A stretch of 64,000 nucleotides of DNA, taken from NCBI GenBank assembly GCA_948099385.1, contig CANUEZ040000024.1, forward strand, positions 27,997,001 through 28,061,000, written 5' to 3'. The DNA is from Fasciola hepatica. Lineage: Eukaryota; Platyhelminthes; Trematoda; Plagiorchiida; Fasciolidae. The notes under the pieces were generated by a model. The model searched no databases, was not told where the DNA came from, and saw only the letters and a list, made by a program, of their open reading frames with translations. Made by a program: the position numbers and the translations under genes. Of this stretch, positions 32,347 to 46,014 are shown one piece after another (the first letter of the stretch is position 1; every line of letters starts with the position of its first letter).

Positions 32347-32784
32347 GTGAACAAAAAAGTAAAAATTTCGACTGCAGAACTTTATGGTTTTTTCGCTGTT
32401 CATTTGTGGATAACAACCAGTGGCCAGGTTTATACGTACACGCAGGTACCTGGAATGAAATTTATGAAGGTTAAACTGCCGTTCTCCGACGTTCTGATCG
32501 TGAGGCAAATAACAGTAAGCCCAGAAGAAACGGGCTGTGGAAAACCGACGGCAAAGGACTGCATGCTGAAATTTCAAAGCAATCACCCAACATGTCACTT
32601 ACATAGCTGTGTGCTTGCCCCATTTTCCGCCAGACTGACACCATCTGCAGAGCAACGAACTCCAAAGAAAGAACAGGACGATTGTTTTAAGTCGTTCGTG
32701 GCAAAAGGTTACCCAAAGAGCTTCGTAAACTACTGCCTACGAGGTAAAAAGAGGGCCAAAAGAAAGGCACTCCAGAAGGCATAG
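32347..32784 (+). pseudogene. Penelope-like RT C-terminal linker, fragment
   Basis: A 145-codon frame whose second half reads 'LKFQSNHPTCHLHSCVLAPFSARL' followed by 'EQDDCFKSFVAKGYPKSFVNYCLRGKKRAK'. The pattern 'L-x-F-x-S-N-H-P', then a stretch ending in R-A/L, then 'L-x-x-N/K-G-Y-P-x-x-F-I/V' is typical of the region after the RT core in Penelope-like elements, which often leads to a GIY-YIG endonuclease. I see neither the RT core upstream nor GIY-YIG downstream. Assignment is by remembered family pattern and only moderately sure. Confidence 0.5.
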
Positions 32785-32832
32785 TTGCTCTACCTCACGC
32801 ATGAGGAGCGTTAGAGGCTGTAGGTCGTATGC

Positions 32833-32870
32833 TTATATATATGATATTATATATATATATATATATATAC
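32833..32870. repeat. (TA)n microsatellite
   Basis: Nearly pure TA alternation with one GAT interruption. Confidence 0.95.
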
Positions 32871-35800
32871 AGACATATTCACCGAGGTGGCCCACTGGAA
32901 GTGCCTTCAATTAGTACAACTAAGTGTTTTGCCCAGCGTTACCCCATTTTGTCCAGTGCGGCACAGTGCTCGCACACCTATAACTATCGTGCGCAAAAAC
33001 AGGTACGGCAACCAGCCCTACAAACATAATGAGGATTTTGTGACCAGTAACAAGATTCATTCACCGACCCATAACGCCTTCAAAAGTAAGCAGTACAGCA
33101 AACAAAGTGTAGCATGACCATTCCATTTGGGCACGTAAAAGAAGACTAACATGCTAACGCACCCATCTAAGACTAAGGAAGAAAACTAAAGACAGGGCTA
33201 ACTCATAGTAACCAGATTCTGGAGGCCCCACTAGGGCCGTTTTTCTTCCGCTTGTGGGTGGCCGTCGGTGGTCAGGCCAGTCAAAGCACGCGGGGGTGGT
33301 CTTCGTAGAAACACAGCCCATCGAAAACCCTTCCAGGGTCAGCAGGACTGGTACTAAACCCAGTGTACCTCTTCATCCAAGCCCACTGTTGTTCCTCCAT
33401 CGTGAGTACACTGTACACGTCCTCCCTTGTCAGAGAGACCTGAAGATACGGTAGTCTTTTGTTGGTAGTTAGGTATTTGGCAGAGGCTGTGCTCCACAGC
33501 CTTCGGAACTGCACCGCTAGCAGCGGACGCCCCCCACCCACTGAACTGCTGAGGCTAAGGCTCTGAAGTGTAAGAAACTAAATCGGCTGAGTCTCCATCC
33601 GTCTTCACCGCCAGGCAAGCTACCTAGGTAGAAAAGGGGTGTAATCAGAGTCCAAGATCAGGAATAACAGAAAGAAGAACAGATGGATGAGTGAGAAAGA
33701 AGGCAAAAAAGTTAAAGGATAAAAAGAAAATAAAGAAATTCAGGAAAAGTGGCGAAAAACAAAAAATATCAAAAATAAAAATGAAATAAGATAAAGAATG
33801 ACGGGAAGCTGGAAGGTCATGCCCCCAAAAACCACCAGAGTAAAGCTATACTTGGTGCAGCCAGCATCAAAATGAAAAACAACTCGAGCTCCAGGAAGGA
33901 GGTTCGGTACTTGCAACACGAGATCAAGAAAGATTCAGCTAATGAGAGGAATCGAGAGGGCTGCTTCACCAGCCTTGCTGGTAATAAAAAAGAACACCCA
34001 CGAAGGTGCAATCAACCTGCGACGAAAGACCGTTTGCATCGTGCCTGCCAAGGCAAACTCCATGAAGGTGAGGTACTGTGCAGTTTCGGTCAGTGAGAGG
34101 ACCCGTTCGGTTCCTAGCATTTTAAAATCACTACTGTAGCAACTCACATTTTAAGGGCTCTCATTCAAAAATATTTTACCCGATTTATCAAGAAGCCGTA
34201 GTTGCTGAGCAGCTCATGGCTATAGCCATGAGATCACCCAAGTGCTACTCACTGTGCGCTGTGAAAAGATGTTAGGGTTGAGTGGATAAGGAGGGCCTGA
34301 GATGCGAAGTCTGTGAGACACCGTAGCGCCTCTAAAGCCGGGTGCTAAATGAAGCATTATATGCGGTATTCCGTGAAAACGAAAAGCCACTTTGGGCCTG
34401 CCTTAGATGTAAGATTTGGACCGAGGTCAATAGTAGACAGAAGCCGCCGGTAATAAGGCCGCCGGCCGTTCTCAGTGGGGTCCGAGTTGGGACGCAAGTG
34501 ACGAGGACCGAAAAAACTACAGTGGGAGGGACCGTTTTTAGTCGTTGGGACAGACCTCCGACAGAAATAAGTATAGAGCCCATAGGGGTTAGTGACAGTG
34601 GTTACGTCTCAGAAACGCCGGACAAGGTGAGACCTATGGTGGAAATTCACGGGAGGTGTTAGTAGATGGTTGGGCTGCTAGAACCTAGAATGGAAGCGGC
34701 GGAGGGCGCAACTACTATCTCACAATCTCTCCGAAGAGAACGTCAAAAAATAGCTACATGGAACTGGGGAGAAACAGAGATACGGTTGTCAGAGAGAAAC
34801 CGTGGAAAATCAAAAGGAGCGAATGAAGGTAGAGTGAAATACGCTAATACACGTCATACTTACTGGGGATGGCGGACTTGCCGGGCGGCGTGGCCGCCAA
34901 ACCAGCCCTCCGTTTAGGGAAAAGACAATGAGAGGGCAAGACACCCCGAACCACTGCTAGTGTTTTTCACAAATCCGACGCACCGTGCATGGATTTTGTA
35001 GGATCGAACGAGATGAGGGAAGCATCCCAGGAAACGATCACAGTGAAGCCCAATCGTTCCAGCCGCTAAGGTGAACCAGCCATAGTGAGCACGGTACGCG
35101 GTGCCAACATCAACCACGTCACCAAACGTATCCCTAAGGCGAAGTGGCGAACTGAGAGTCGATCGCTTCCAACATACCGGCTTCATAAGCTTTCCTCCTG
35201 GAAGTTGTCCGTGAACCATAGCAGGGCAGTACCCTAAGATCCACTACCCGGGGATCACAGTGGCATACTGGGTACAGAAGAAAGGATGCTTGGGACTAGA
35301 AACCAAGCATTACCTCACCTCGTTTGTCGCACCAGTAGGGGTTGTTCTGCCATGCAAGTGGCTTACACGAAAGCAGCAAATATATTAAATACATAGAATG
35401 GGCTCTGGACACTCGTGCGCGTAACACTTTACCACTATCAAGGAAGAGGGGCTGCCGTCGGACTAGGAGCAGAGCCACTTCGCCCTGGAGTACTTCACTG
35501 TGGTTGGAGTGGGCGGAGAAATCGGAATTTCCGGTATGGGGGCCACGCAGTTAGTAGAGGATGGATATAACTGCATGGACAAGGGGCGGCTAGCAACACA
35601 GAGTGCAGGCAGTCAGCTTCATGGCCGAATTATGGGGGTGTGATGTGGTCGCACGTTGAGCGTGAAGGGAATCACCGCCGGAAGATGATAAAGGCTGGCA
35701 GCTTATTCGGCTTCTTAAGACCACTATAGCAGGCAAGAATGGACTTCTCACTTTGGGAGGCGTCGACGTTCCAGATGTTGACCGGCCCACGTAGACGGTC

Positions 35801-37084
35801 ATAGCTTGGTCATTCGGGGAAGACCCAGTATCCCTGCCGCACCGGGAAGCCCTCGTCTAGCCCGTCGACAAAGAGGCCAGGTGGAGGGCCGGCATGGAAA
35901 CTCCGTTAGGCGGGGGTGACCACGCAGTGATTTGCATCAACTGGAGCCTTGTAGGTATACCAGTTCCCGGTAAAAATGAAGATCAAAAGGACAAATATAA
36001 ATGATCTCTTGAAGAGCTCTAACGCTGAGTTGGGAAGTGGAATAGAGGGCACGTAGGGTTCAAACACAGTGGGAGAAAGTAAAAGGTAATATCCTGGGAT
36101 TGACGGATGATGTAACCACTGCTCACAGATTCCCCAAGGGTGGGATACCACTGCGGCCGAGATGTCGGATAAGAAGGGCAGGCCCCAGAAGGCGAGCTGT
36201 GTGGCGAAGGTACAGGATGAAGGGAGAACACCAAAACCTCTCATTATCTGGTAGCTAGGAGCATGGTTACGAGTCTCCGGAACGAGTGTAAGAGAGGCTG
36301 TGGGGGATGCTAGCCAGAAATGTGAAAAAGAACCCCAAGCCATGTTGCGGATATGTGTAGTCAAAGGGTGGCCCGTGAAGTAAAGTAGGGGGAGAGGCTG
36401 GAAAACAGGGACGAGCAGCAACCACAAGCAATGAAAAAGTTGATTAGCCCTGCAGCTTCCTCCAAACGGCTTGCAGAGAAGACGGAAGATCAGCTTGTCC
36501 AGAGTTCCTTCTCTGGTCACGGGTAAGATGGAGGACTATCCGACAGGGGAGGGTAAGGTCATAGGAAGTACCGAGCCGCAAGTCAAGACGGAAACAGCAG
36601 GCCGAGATAACATTCACCCTGCCACCCCGAAACCACCAGCACCAGCACTGGTACAATCGCCGACCAAACTGTTCGACTCCTCCCGTGAAACCGAAGTCTT
36701 GCCCGAGGTTTGGTCAACTTTCAAAACCACCTCGATAGACAAGGTGTGGCAGAGGTGGTTGCATTAGCTAACGTCCGGTGAACCTAACCTTTATAGTTCT
36801 ACAGGTCATTAAGTGGGTCATTAGGGGCCGAATAGCGTTGCGCCCAAACTAACACGGCCCCGTCTCGGAGTCCCAGAAGGGATTCGAGGTGGCGATTTGG
36901 TAACCACCACACGTGATACAACCAAGGACAGCTTCGTAGCTACAAGCGCTAAGGAGCTTCAACTAATAGCCATCACCACAGTCAGGTACAGCAAGGGCTC
37001 CCTGTGACTGCTCATTGTCTGGTCCGATAATTACGTTCTTCGATTTGTCATGTATACACAAGCCAGCTTCGCGAAGCTGTTACC
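32871..37084. other. Unassigned DNA upstream of a LINE RT
   Basis: About 4.2 kb without a recognisable protein. An A-rich, low-complexity stretch lies at about 33660-33800. The + strand from 34.3 to 36.8 kb is purine-leaning and may be the decayed 5' part (ORF1, endonuclease) of the LINE at 37085, but no endonuclease motif is visible. The longest open frame (35906-36520, minus, 204 codons, hydrophobic) looks like a chance frame opposite purine-rich sequence. Confidence 0.45.
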
Positions 37085-38100
37085 ATGCTATTCCGCAGCC
37101 TTAACCTTCTTGCTACCTTTGCCCGCATAGTTGTTGATGGGGTGGTTTCAGTACGTTTAATCAGTTTGGTCATTTTAAACATTATTTTCGTGCAGAAATG
37201 TTCCTGTGTGTCCAACCTGTTGTACTGCCTAATGAAGGCTACCAGGAGAAAAGAGGATGAACATCGAATAGGGATTCTTCAGCCGGATTTTTGTGAGGCT
37301 TTTAATCTAGCGAAACGACTGTCTGCTTAGGGAGATATACGAGATTTTGCACTATCGGAGCAGAGGATGGCATGTATTAGGGCTGTGTGTTCGGCAGCAA
37401 CTTCACAGCACGGCAAGGGAAGCTTATTTACAGGTGGGTGTATGTAGAGTGGAGTGCCCCGAGGGTCGGCTCTGGGACCCTCTTCATTCCTGCTGCAGGT
37501 AAACGACGTGGAAATTGGTCCGGAAAGCTCCTGTTTCAATTTCGTGGATGATGTGAAAATGGCAGAAGTGGTCGACTACAAATCACTCCAAGCAGACCTG
37601 GGCAGAGTCCTGGAATTGGCTGCTGGTAAGCCTTACCACCAAACATGCAAATGTGCGCGCTCCTTATAGATGAGGGCAAACTCACAGACTAAGGGTACGA
37701 AAAACTTACGATGTGACGGTATTACTACAGGCGAAAAGTTTGGTTAAGGACTTGAGCACCACGGTTAGGGCAGATTTTCAGACCAGAACCCAGCGTAAAT
37801 TACCTATAAAAGCCGCTCTTATAGCTGGCTGTCGGCTTTGATGGACAATCGACTACAGGGGACTGTCAGCGTCCTCGCATTATACAAGATTCGCTTGCTT
37901 GGATAACCTTTCCCAAGCCTGGATTCCAAAACCTGTTTTGGTAGGCAGTTGCCAAGTGAGATCAACAGACCTTTCACCAAGTCTTTGACTTATTAGGAGG
38001 AAGAGCTTATGAGGAATAGTTGGAGTACCTAAGCTTATTCTTCATGGCAAGATAAAGGGAATTGGGATCACTTGCAGTCGTATTTAAGGTCTTGATAGAC
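37085..38100 (+). pseudogene. CR1/Jockey-like LINE reverse transcriptase, fragment
   Basis: The + strand gives 'HRIGILQPDFCEAFN' (motif A, normally D-x-x-K-A-F-D), 'VPRGSALGPSSFLLQVNDVEIG' (motif B) and 'CFNFVDDVKMAEVVDYKSLQADLGRV' with FVDD at 37541-37552 (normally FADD). Traces after that ('MDNRLQGTVSVLALYKIRL') reach about 37900. This is a non-LTR RT of the CR1/Jockey branch. Split by at least two stops, with no endonuclease domain recognised and no poly(A) tail. Confidence 0.8.
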
Positions 38101-41100
38101 CGGGCTGACCTGGGCTTCCTGATTTAGGCCCTTCGGTCACAGGGCGAAGAACCAAAATCTGAGAAACGGTACTTTCGGACTAGAGGAGAACAGGTCACTG
38201 ACAAGAATTCGGCCCCAGTTACTCATGCGAGGTGTGCTCAAAGACTGGGATAAACCCTAATCGTTGATCGACACGAAAAAAGAGATTGAAGTTAGGTACA
38301 TAAGAGGGAAGGATTAGACCCGAGCGTTCCACACTGGGCCAAAATGAGACATAACAGAAGTGCTAAAGTTGACGATAGTTCGTTGGAACGTTCCTCAAAT
38401 AATTGGTAATATAATCATTGGTAAGCAAAAAATAGGCGATAGGGACTTCCGGCTTAACCTAATGTGAGCTGGCATTGCTTTGTTTCTGGACCATTTTTCA
38501 CGAACGAAGTTCCATGTGTGAAAAAGGTTTCTGTTGCTTGATACCACCAAATCACTTAATCTTTGAAAGGAACGTAATGTGCCATGCTCTGTATACTCCG
38601 TCGACAGTCAGCTGCAGTATTATACAAACCGTGGGAGAACTTCAGCGGAGTACAATTACAGGAGTGCCTTATTGGCATGTCAGTTTGAGCTGATCGTGTC
38701 CGTCGGTATTTGCTTTAAGTTTTACCGGAATTTGTGTCAGTTACCTAGCACCCGGTTATAATTAGTGCCCGTCTTTGAATAACTCGACTAGTGACCACAA
38801 AACATTACTACCGCCGGTAATACTAATCGAAATGCAGACCATTACACCTGTCTAAGACCAACCTGTCTAGTTCTGCTTCCTTCTGCTTTTCTATGAGCCA
38901 CAGCACTGCGTAAAGTCAGTTCTGCCTTTTTTATTCTTGGTTCAACACTTGCCGATGACTCCCAATGCGATGCCTTCCTATTTTTCCACATCCTCAAGTG
39001 GATCCACAGTCACACTGGCCACATTTCTTCTCTGCCCGACTCCTGGTACTTCCGAGGAATGACTGGTGTAGTTGACTCACTCCCATAGCGGCTTGGTACA
39101 TGCCGTCCATCCTTCGGCCACGAAGTGGGAGCTGTGGTCACCAACCAAAGTCAGCACCGCCTTATCTGACAGCCAGGTATCTGGCTGTGATAAGACTATA
39201 ACAAATGACAAGAAAGTCCAAAATGTATGTGTCACTCTTGGAGCGCCGCCTGCTGGATGCCAATAGATGTGTATCGAGCTACTTTTCTTTCGGAAGTGGG
39301 CCCCAGTGCCATTTATCATGAGCACCAAAAGTAGACCTTGAGAGTTCGCTCCCCTGACCAAAATTAAGCCCTTCACTGTTCCCGTCTCTCACGATTTTCC
39401 GAACCACTCTTCACACTGGTTTTGTCCAGCTTTCCGGTACGCGTACGACGATAAAGACATTACTGTACCCAAGCAATCAGCACTTCGTGAGATTCCCGTG
39501 CTCACATTCAAATATAGTCTCAGTAAGCCAGCACCTTCGAGCCGGAGCGCAGACGAACTTGTCTTCTTTTCTCTCCACGAGACCAATTTGCTCGAAATCA
39601 TCTCCACCGACACCCTGAATAATTCCTTTGTCAATCTTACTCTAATGTTTCTCAGACTTTATTTAGCATAGTTTTACCACCGTACCAGAAAAAAATGTAA
39701 CAATTACAGTGCTATGCTGCCAGGTACCAGTCCCGTTCACTCACGAGCTGTTCTTTCAAACCTACCCCGCAGCCTCTGAGCTGACCTGCATTTTGCACAA
39801 GCAGCCGGCATTGGGACTTACTATTTTTGATTCCTCAACTGTAACGGCTTAGGTTTTTAGTATCCGAGCGCTGATACACCATCGTGCAAACTAATAATAC
39901 TTTGGAATTCGTATACTGTTGCCCAACCGGTGTACGCTACCCGGCTAACCTGTAACAGTGAAGTTCAATCTAAAGCAAGCCTCAGTTGCTCAGAGGTTTG
40001 AATAAAACCCAGACCAGAATGTCGAATAGGTGTCACCTGTCGCTCAAATGAAACTTCATCTTTGCCCGTCCAAATACACCAACTAGTTCTTTATTGCCAG
40101 ATTGCAACATCAAAACCCACGGCTAGAACCACCTCCAAACTACAAACCCTATTTGTTTCAGGTTCGTTGCCACCCACTATAACAGTCGCGAAACTGAGCA
40201 ACCAAGGATAACACATTGACTCGTACCGACAGAGACCTAAATGTAACCTTTCAAAGCAACCGGGACTGCAGTCAAGCCATTCGACATAAAATAACCCCAA
40301 CAGCCCATCATTAGACCGATTAGCGTCTTCTAACTCAAAACTCTCCTGTGGATAGCACCATTGAAGCCTGCACAAAAAGCAGTTCACGGGCAACCTGCTA
40401 CTAAACCAGCCAATAATAGCCATCAGTTTCATTCGGTACACCTCGCCACCCCCGGCTGGTCAGTCGGCGCATCCCATACCCCACCGAACGAACCATACCC
40501 GCGGGATGATGCCCATCACCAATGAGAGTTGCCCCGCGGATCCTATCTGGATTCCCAAACCACAGCTAGGATAGGTAACACAGAAATTTGTCACGCATAA
40601 AAGTTCGATACGCCACCTAGGCGAAAGGCCAGGTTTCCTCCTTATCCGCTCTTCTCAATAATGGGGCTGAATAATACTGTAACCCAAAGGGTCGATATAT
40701 ATTTTTCGGCGAAACAGCATAACGGGGCTTGAGCCTATGCAAAGATTTGCCGTTCTAGTATCTGTTGGAAGGGTTCATTTTTTCCTCGAGCCGTATTCGG
40801 TTTGAAATTTGTTCACCACTATTCCAGGACTCTTCTATTGCGTTTTCTGTTTTCCGAAAGATGAAGGTTACTGATCCTGAAGTTAAACACATGGTTTTGT
40901 GAATTATAGTTCCTTCCAAATTCACCAACGTTGTCAACTGCTCTTCCATACTATGCGCTTCGTGTCTACCTGCTCAGGACTTTTTTCCAACAAAACCACA
41001 GTGAGCTTCCGTTTCACGTGGCCTGAATCACTTTAGTTTGTGAAGCCACTCCAGTACCGTGTATTAACTATACCTTCGATATCCCACTGGACTCCACCGC

Positions 41101-43189
41101 CCAAATGGAATTCGAAACCGGTTTGCGCTCACCGCCCAAACCACTAGCAGTTAAACCCATTCAAACTATTGCCAGATGTGTTTTTTGTTTCCAACAATTC
41201 CGACTTCTATCCTTAAATTTCGAGCGCCGTTCATCGTATTGAGTGAAGCTGGATACCATGACTGTACGTCTGCGCGTGCGTCTGTACCATGGTCGAGAAA
41301 TATATCATTGTTATGTCTCCATAGCCACTCATTTGGACAACAGGACTGTCGGTCAGCGTGGGGATGGAGACGGCAGCCAGGCTCTTTTCCGTATGGACTT
41401 CGAAGAAGAATAGGTCAAATTCAGACAATCATTCGTCCAATGCCACACGAATATTACAGTGAACGACTCGCACGCTGTTTTTGGGATATCAGCACTCCAA
41501 CCTCCCGTCCACAGTCAAGACCAACCTCTTCGGTGTTACAACAGGAGGCCTCCGTGGCACTTATTAAGTTGGTTTGTTTGGTTACCATATTGCTATCTAT
41601 CTGAACCCTACCCGGCACGGTGACCGTTCTACCCCCACAGATGGATGCTGCCCACTTGCTCGTGCAACACACGGTGATCTCTTCTTCCCTATAGGCCGAG
41701 TTCTTCTTGTGGGTGGTAGTATGCAATGCTACGATCATCGCGTCGCTGTTATGCAAAGCATCACAATAGCGGATGGGTGGTTAGCGCACATTAGGAAACA
41801 GTAACGAACGCACACAATGGGACAACAGCTCAGTAGGGTTTTACACGGTTTTACTTTGGCATCCTATTCGCCCGCCCTTAAGGCTTCCTCATGCCACTTG
41901 CCTCAATCCTTCCATTGCTGTTTTGCCTTCCCTCCTCCTTCATCCGTGTCCTTTATTCCCAATTTCTCGTTACTTTTCCCTACGTAGACAGCAATACTTT
42001 CATCCTTCAAGCTTCTATCTTCTGTGTCTTCATCGGTACTCTTAGCCCTATCAATTTTGCTATGTTATGTGGTCTACCATCTTTGCCTTCCTCCTCTCGA
42101 ACTTAACGACTAGTGGCCCGCCTACTTTGTGGTCCACTGTTATCAGCCTAGTTCCGTGAATACCAGGGCCAAAGCTTGAGGAGTTTTCCAGTTGTGGTCG
42201 CATCATCATGGTATCCTTGAAGCCAACCAGTGCATTAAACTTAACCTTTTGGCTATCTGCCTTGTAGTCTAGGAAGCAAACCTGACCGAACTAATGGTCT
42301 ACCGGAGGAAGCATCCGGATTTGGTTACACTCGCATTTTCGGTCCTTTTGCTTCTTCAGCCGAGCAATACCAATCTGACCTGACCAGGTCCGCTAGATGG
42401 AATCAGCACTTCCATTCTTACCCCAGATGCAATGGCGGGAAAATATTTGAGGATAGATATAACGACGGCAGAAGTTCCAGCACCAGCTCGTGCGTATGAT
42501 AAAACCCCCTTTACTATTTTGTACACTTTCTGTTCCATTACTTTCGGTAAGCAAATACCACCATATCCGGTTTGCAGGAGCCTAACTGTGAGATTCGAGA
42601 AGCGCGCCTCACAATAGCCCCATGGGACGCGCATGAGGCAGACGTGTTGCTAGCCTCAGCCTCAGCTCAGCTTAATAGAGCAAACTCGGGGCTAACCGCA
42701 ACCTTTGAAATACGTTTGAAGAAACCTGTTCTAACTGCCTCGCCGTAGGATACTACTGCATTGTTCACCACTAAACTGGCCGATGGCTTCCTCATTCAAC
42801 ATATGCCAACTTCTATCGAGTTTTAAGTTAAAATTTAACGCAATTTTGTGAAACAAAATGTTTGTTCACATTTGCTACTTGTGTATTATTTCCATTTTTC
42901 AATAATCCCTTTAAGTGCATTGTCAGTGAGCCTTGAATCCGGAGGTCCGCTATCACGATACCCTCGAGAATGAGAATAAGAAAGCGAACTTTTATTGAAG
43001 GACGACCATTATGCCTCCTCAGCTTTTCGTAACGGGCAACAGTGGCAGCCAGAGCAGCCCTTTATGAGCGACGTGACATCTTTTAAAGCAGTTTGCAAGC
43101 TGAACTGCAGTGATACGTCTACTTTGTTGCCCGTTATTGAAGCCGCCTGTCGATAACCACAAGGATTTAAACGCTATCAGTTCACATTT
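38101..43189. other. Unassigned DNA
   Basis: About 5 kb. The + strand is pyrimidine-leaning in large parts (38.8-39.7 and 41.8-42.1 kb), as if old elements were inserted in the minus orientation, but no minus-strand frame (for example 40091-40441 or 42356-42634) shows a known motif. Confidence 0.45.
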
Positions 43190-45177
43190 AAGTTTAGGAA
43201 AATAACAAAAAAGACCCCGTAAAGCAACGGGTAGAAGAGCCATCGGAAACCATAGGACACGGTTTGGTTTCTGCTGTTCGTTTCGATTTGCGTTTCGGTG
43301 CCAAAGCTGCAGTTTCCGCTGGGCGCCCATAAAATCAGACCCACTGTCGGAATATATATCGGACGGTACGCCTTCCCTGTTGACAAAACATTGTGGGACC
43401 CGGGGGAGGGGGTCGGTGGTCAGCAATGGGCAACTTCAAAGTGTACTGCCCGAGACCCCATGCACTTCATGATACACACTTATCTCTTTTCCAACCTTTT
43501 TCTGCACCCAGCCCACAAAGATCTGAGATCGTCAACTCCAATGTCACTGAACGGTCACCAACCCTGTGTCAAACTACATTCCAGCGGCGGAGCCACATGT
43601 TGTCTCCAACAGCTCACATAAGGTCGCATTATGCATTTCACATTTTCCGTTCCTCTCAGTATCCAAAACTGCTTCCGAATGGCCCTCATCTCGTGGTTTT
43701 CACCGGCGTGGCCCCCTACGGTATATGTGCGTTGAACCACCAAGTCTATCATGGGTTGCCGAGCCGGTAGTAACATAGGATATTTCGCGTCAGAACTCAG
43801 GTAAGAGCTGGTTAGTCCACCACCTGCCCTCAGTGACCCACTAACTGGTTTTGGATAAGAAGGCTCCAAGTTGTTTTTTGTAACTGATCCTTTTAGTCAC
43901 TTGTACCCATCCACCCCGGCACGCTCGAGTTCTCAAGGAAGACCTTGAACTGTCATTTTGAACAGATCTTACTCTGCGGATCGTGATTCATCAGGATTTA
44001 GTAGACTCACCCGTGAACGGCTAAATGGATGAACCATTTTACTACCAACAATTGTTTTTAAGTCTAACCGACCATATCAGTGGTAGAGGCATCTTTATCT
44101 ATGGGGAAAACTTGACTAACTGTGCCAAGATGGATGTTGGTCCGGCGACTGCTACCGTCACCCCCGCGCCTTTTGATCTCCAATCCTGATTTGAGAGGTG
44201 GCTTCAGTTCGTGAACGAACCAGTTGTGTTGAGATATGTGCAGAAATTTGGGCAGTTCCGTCCACGTGTCCAGTTTTTGAAAGTGGGTTGAACCTCTGGA
44301 ACACAAGTCGGCTGGGTTGTCGGCGGGCTCGACAAGCTTCCGCTCATTTATGGCAGTGTCGTGGTGTAAGATCGTCAGGCGGTTAGCGATTAGGCTACTA
44401 AGACGACTCTCAACGTAATTGGTGTAAAACAGCACTAAAATGGAGTCCGTCCAAAAGGTAGCTGACAAATTTTTAAGTCGAAACACTTCTTCACTGCTGG
44501 TGCAGCTCTGACTGCTAACCTGGCTGCACTTTGTATAGAGCACGAGATCGAAACCAGTTTCAGTGGGGCTATGCGAGCCTTGGCGAATAAACTCCTCGTA
44601 GCGTTTTGTCTTTCCCTCAGGCACCACCGTCCATACACTACGGCCTTGTACGCAACTTCGGATGCATCAGAAACGGCATGTAACTCTCCCGTCTGCATTG
44701 TATGACCAGTGAGCAAGCATCAGGTGATCCGTATATTCCCTGGCTTCTTAAAGGTCAGGAATTCCTTCCATTCTGGGTGACCTCGATCCAGTGGCTGGTC
44801 CCAATCGACTTTCCTACGAAAGAGCCAATAAGGCAAGGTCTCTCCGGGTAGCAACCAGGGAGAAACAATGCCATGTGGACAGAACAGACTAGGAATGGCG
44901 GACAGTATGCTACGACGAGTAACTGGTTGATCGGAAAAGTTCATCCGGAAAACAAAGTCGTCCGTTTTCCTAGAGTGCGTTCAGCTGGGATTGGAGATAC
45001 ACCCAGATCTCTGACTCCTCCTTCCCTGTCGTGGTGCGGAATGGTACAAGCACCTTAGGCTCTTTGGATATTTATTTCTTGAGATGAGAACCACTGTCCT
45101 CTGGCGGTTTTTCAGGCATCTAAACTTCGTTATGCCAGATGAACATTATCGCAAGACCCAAGGTAGTCATCGACGTA
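43190..45177 (-). pseudogene. BEL/Pao RT end, RNase H and integrase remnant, copy H
   Basis: From the YVDD box at 45177-45166 the minus strand reads 'YLGSC', then (44944-44720) 'VTRRSILSAIPSLFCPHGIVSPWLLPG' with 'VDWDQPLDRGHPEWKEFL', (44716-44064) 'LHAVSDASEVAYKAVVYGRW', 'FWTDSILVLFYTNYVESR' and 'DNPADLCSRGSTHF' for RNase H. At 43869-43555 'QRTYTVGGHAGENH' and 'VSCWRQHVAP' are the altered zinc finger, and at 43426-43190 'REGVPSDIYSDSGSDFMGAQRKL' is the integrase core up to the second Asp. Multiple stops and frame changes. Confidence 0.9.
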
Positions 45178-46000
45178 GCTTGGAATAGAGGCGGTGAACT
45201 ATCCCCTCCAGTGTGCGCTTTGCTTCGAGATCCGCCTTGTATTCCAAATGATCGGGGGCTGTCGAACAGTTCCAAATCTTGATCACGAGGCGGTCTAATG
45301 CGTAGACGTCACCCTTTGTTCTTTTGGCTTCTGACATCACGCCCTCTGTTAGATCGCGGGTAGCCCTGAATAACTGGCCAAACGGACAATTCAGAATCTT
45401 TCTTGCTCTTGCGTGGCCCTGGTCTAGGTCAGGCTTGGTGCACCTATCAATAGCTTTTCTGGCCCCACCTCGACCATGGTGGGTCAGGTAGAGCAGCCTT
45501 ATTCAGAGGTCGAGTACATCATTTTCGGAGGAGGTTTCTAACCGTTTGGTGAACTTGCAGCCCTGCTGAAGTCGCCTATCGAAAGCCGTCAGCATAACCC
45601 CGGTTAGTCGGTTGCTGATAGCTCCGATATTGAATGTTCGACGGCCGGCGTGGAGCTTTCCATTTCTACTTGCTCTGGTTTGACGAAGAACTAGCTGTCA
45701 CTGCTTTTATACTGACGCCCGAACCGTCTACAAATTTCCCCTGCCTCCTGGGCGTGCTGCCTACCGAATATAAACCGCTGTCCTAGATTTACCACCCTCA
45801 ACCTTAACAGGACAAAGCCCTTGCAATCAGTAGTACCCTCGGCGGTGCTCGAACTAGTACTGGCAGGGCTGGGTGATCTAACAGTAACTGTAGAATCAAA
45901 AGTACCCAGACCCTTATCGGTGACTCGTGGCATTACTTCCAGCTTGGATTCCGGTTGTTTCGATCCGGTTCTGGGCACGCTGTTTCCCCGTTCCAAATTG
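45178..46000 (-). pseudogene. BEL/Pao gag remnant, copy H
   Basis: Begins like element A with Asn-Leu-Glu-Arg-Gly immediately after the primer site and again without an ATG at that point. 'RSPSPASTSSS', 'GRQHAQEAGEICRR', then (through a stop) 'LLYLTHHGRGGARKAID', 'GHARARKILNCPFGQLF', 'EGVMSEAKRTKGDVYAL' and 'TLEGIVHRLYSKL' follow the A gag closely. At about 45178 the sequence passes without interruption into the RT catalytic box. Confidence 0.88.
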
Positions 46001-46014
46001 ATAAAAGTGAGTAT

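Noticed and set aside
35906..36520. 204-codon minus-strand open frame, hydrophobic, possible membrane protein
   Set aside because: It lies opposite purine-leaning sequence that favours hydrophobic, Ser/Pro/Leu-rich chance frames. No domain, no neighbouring exon and no repeat family supports it.
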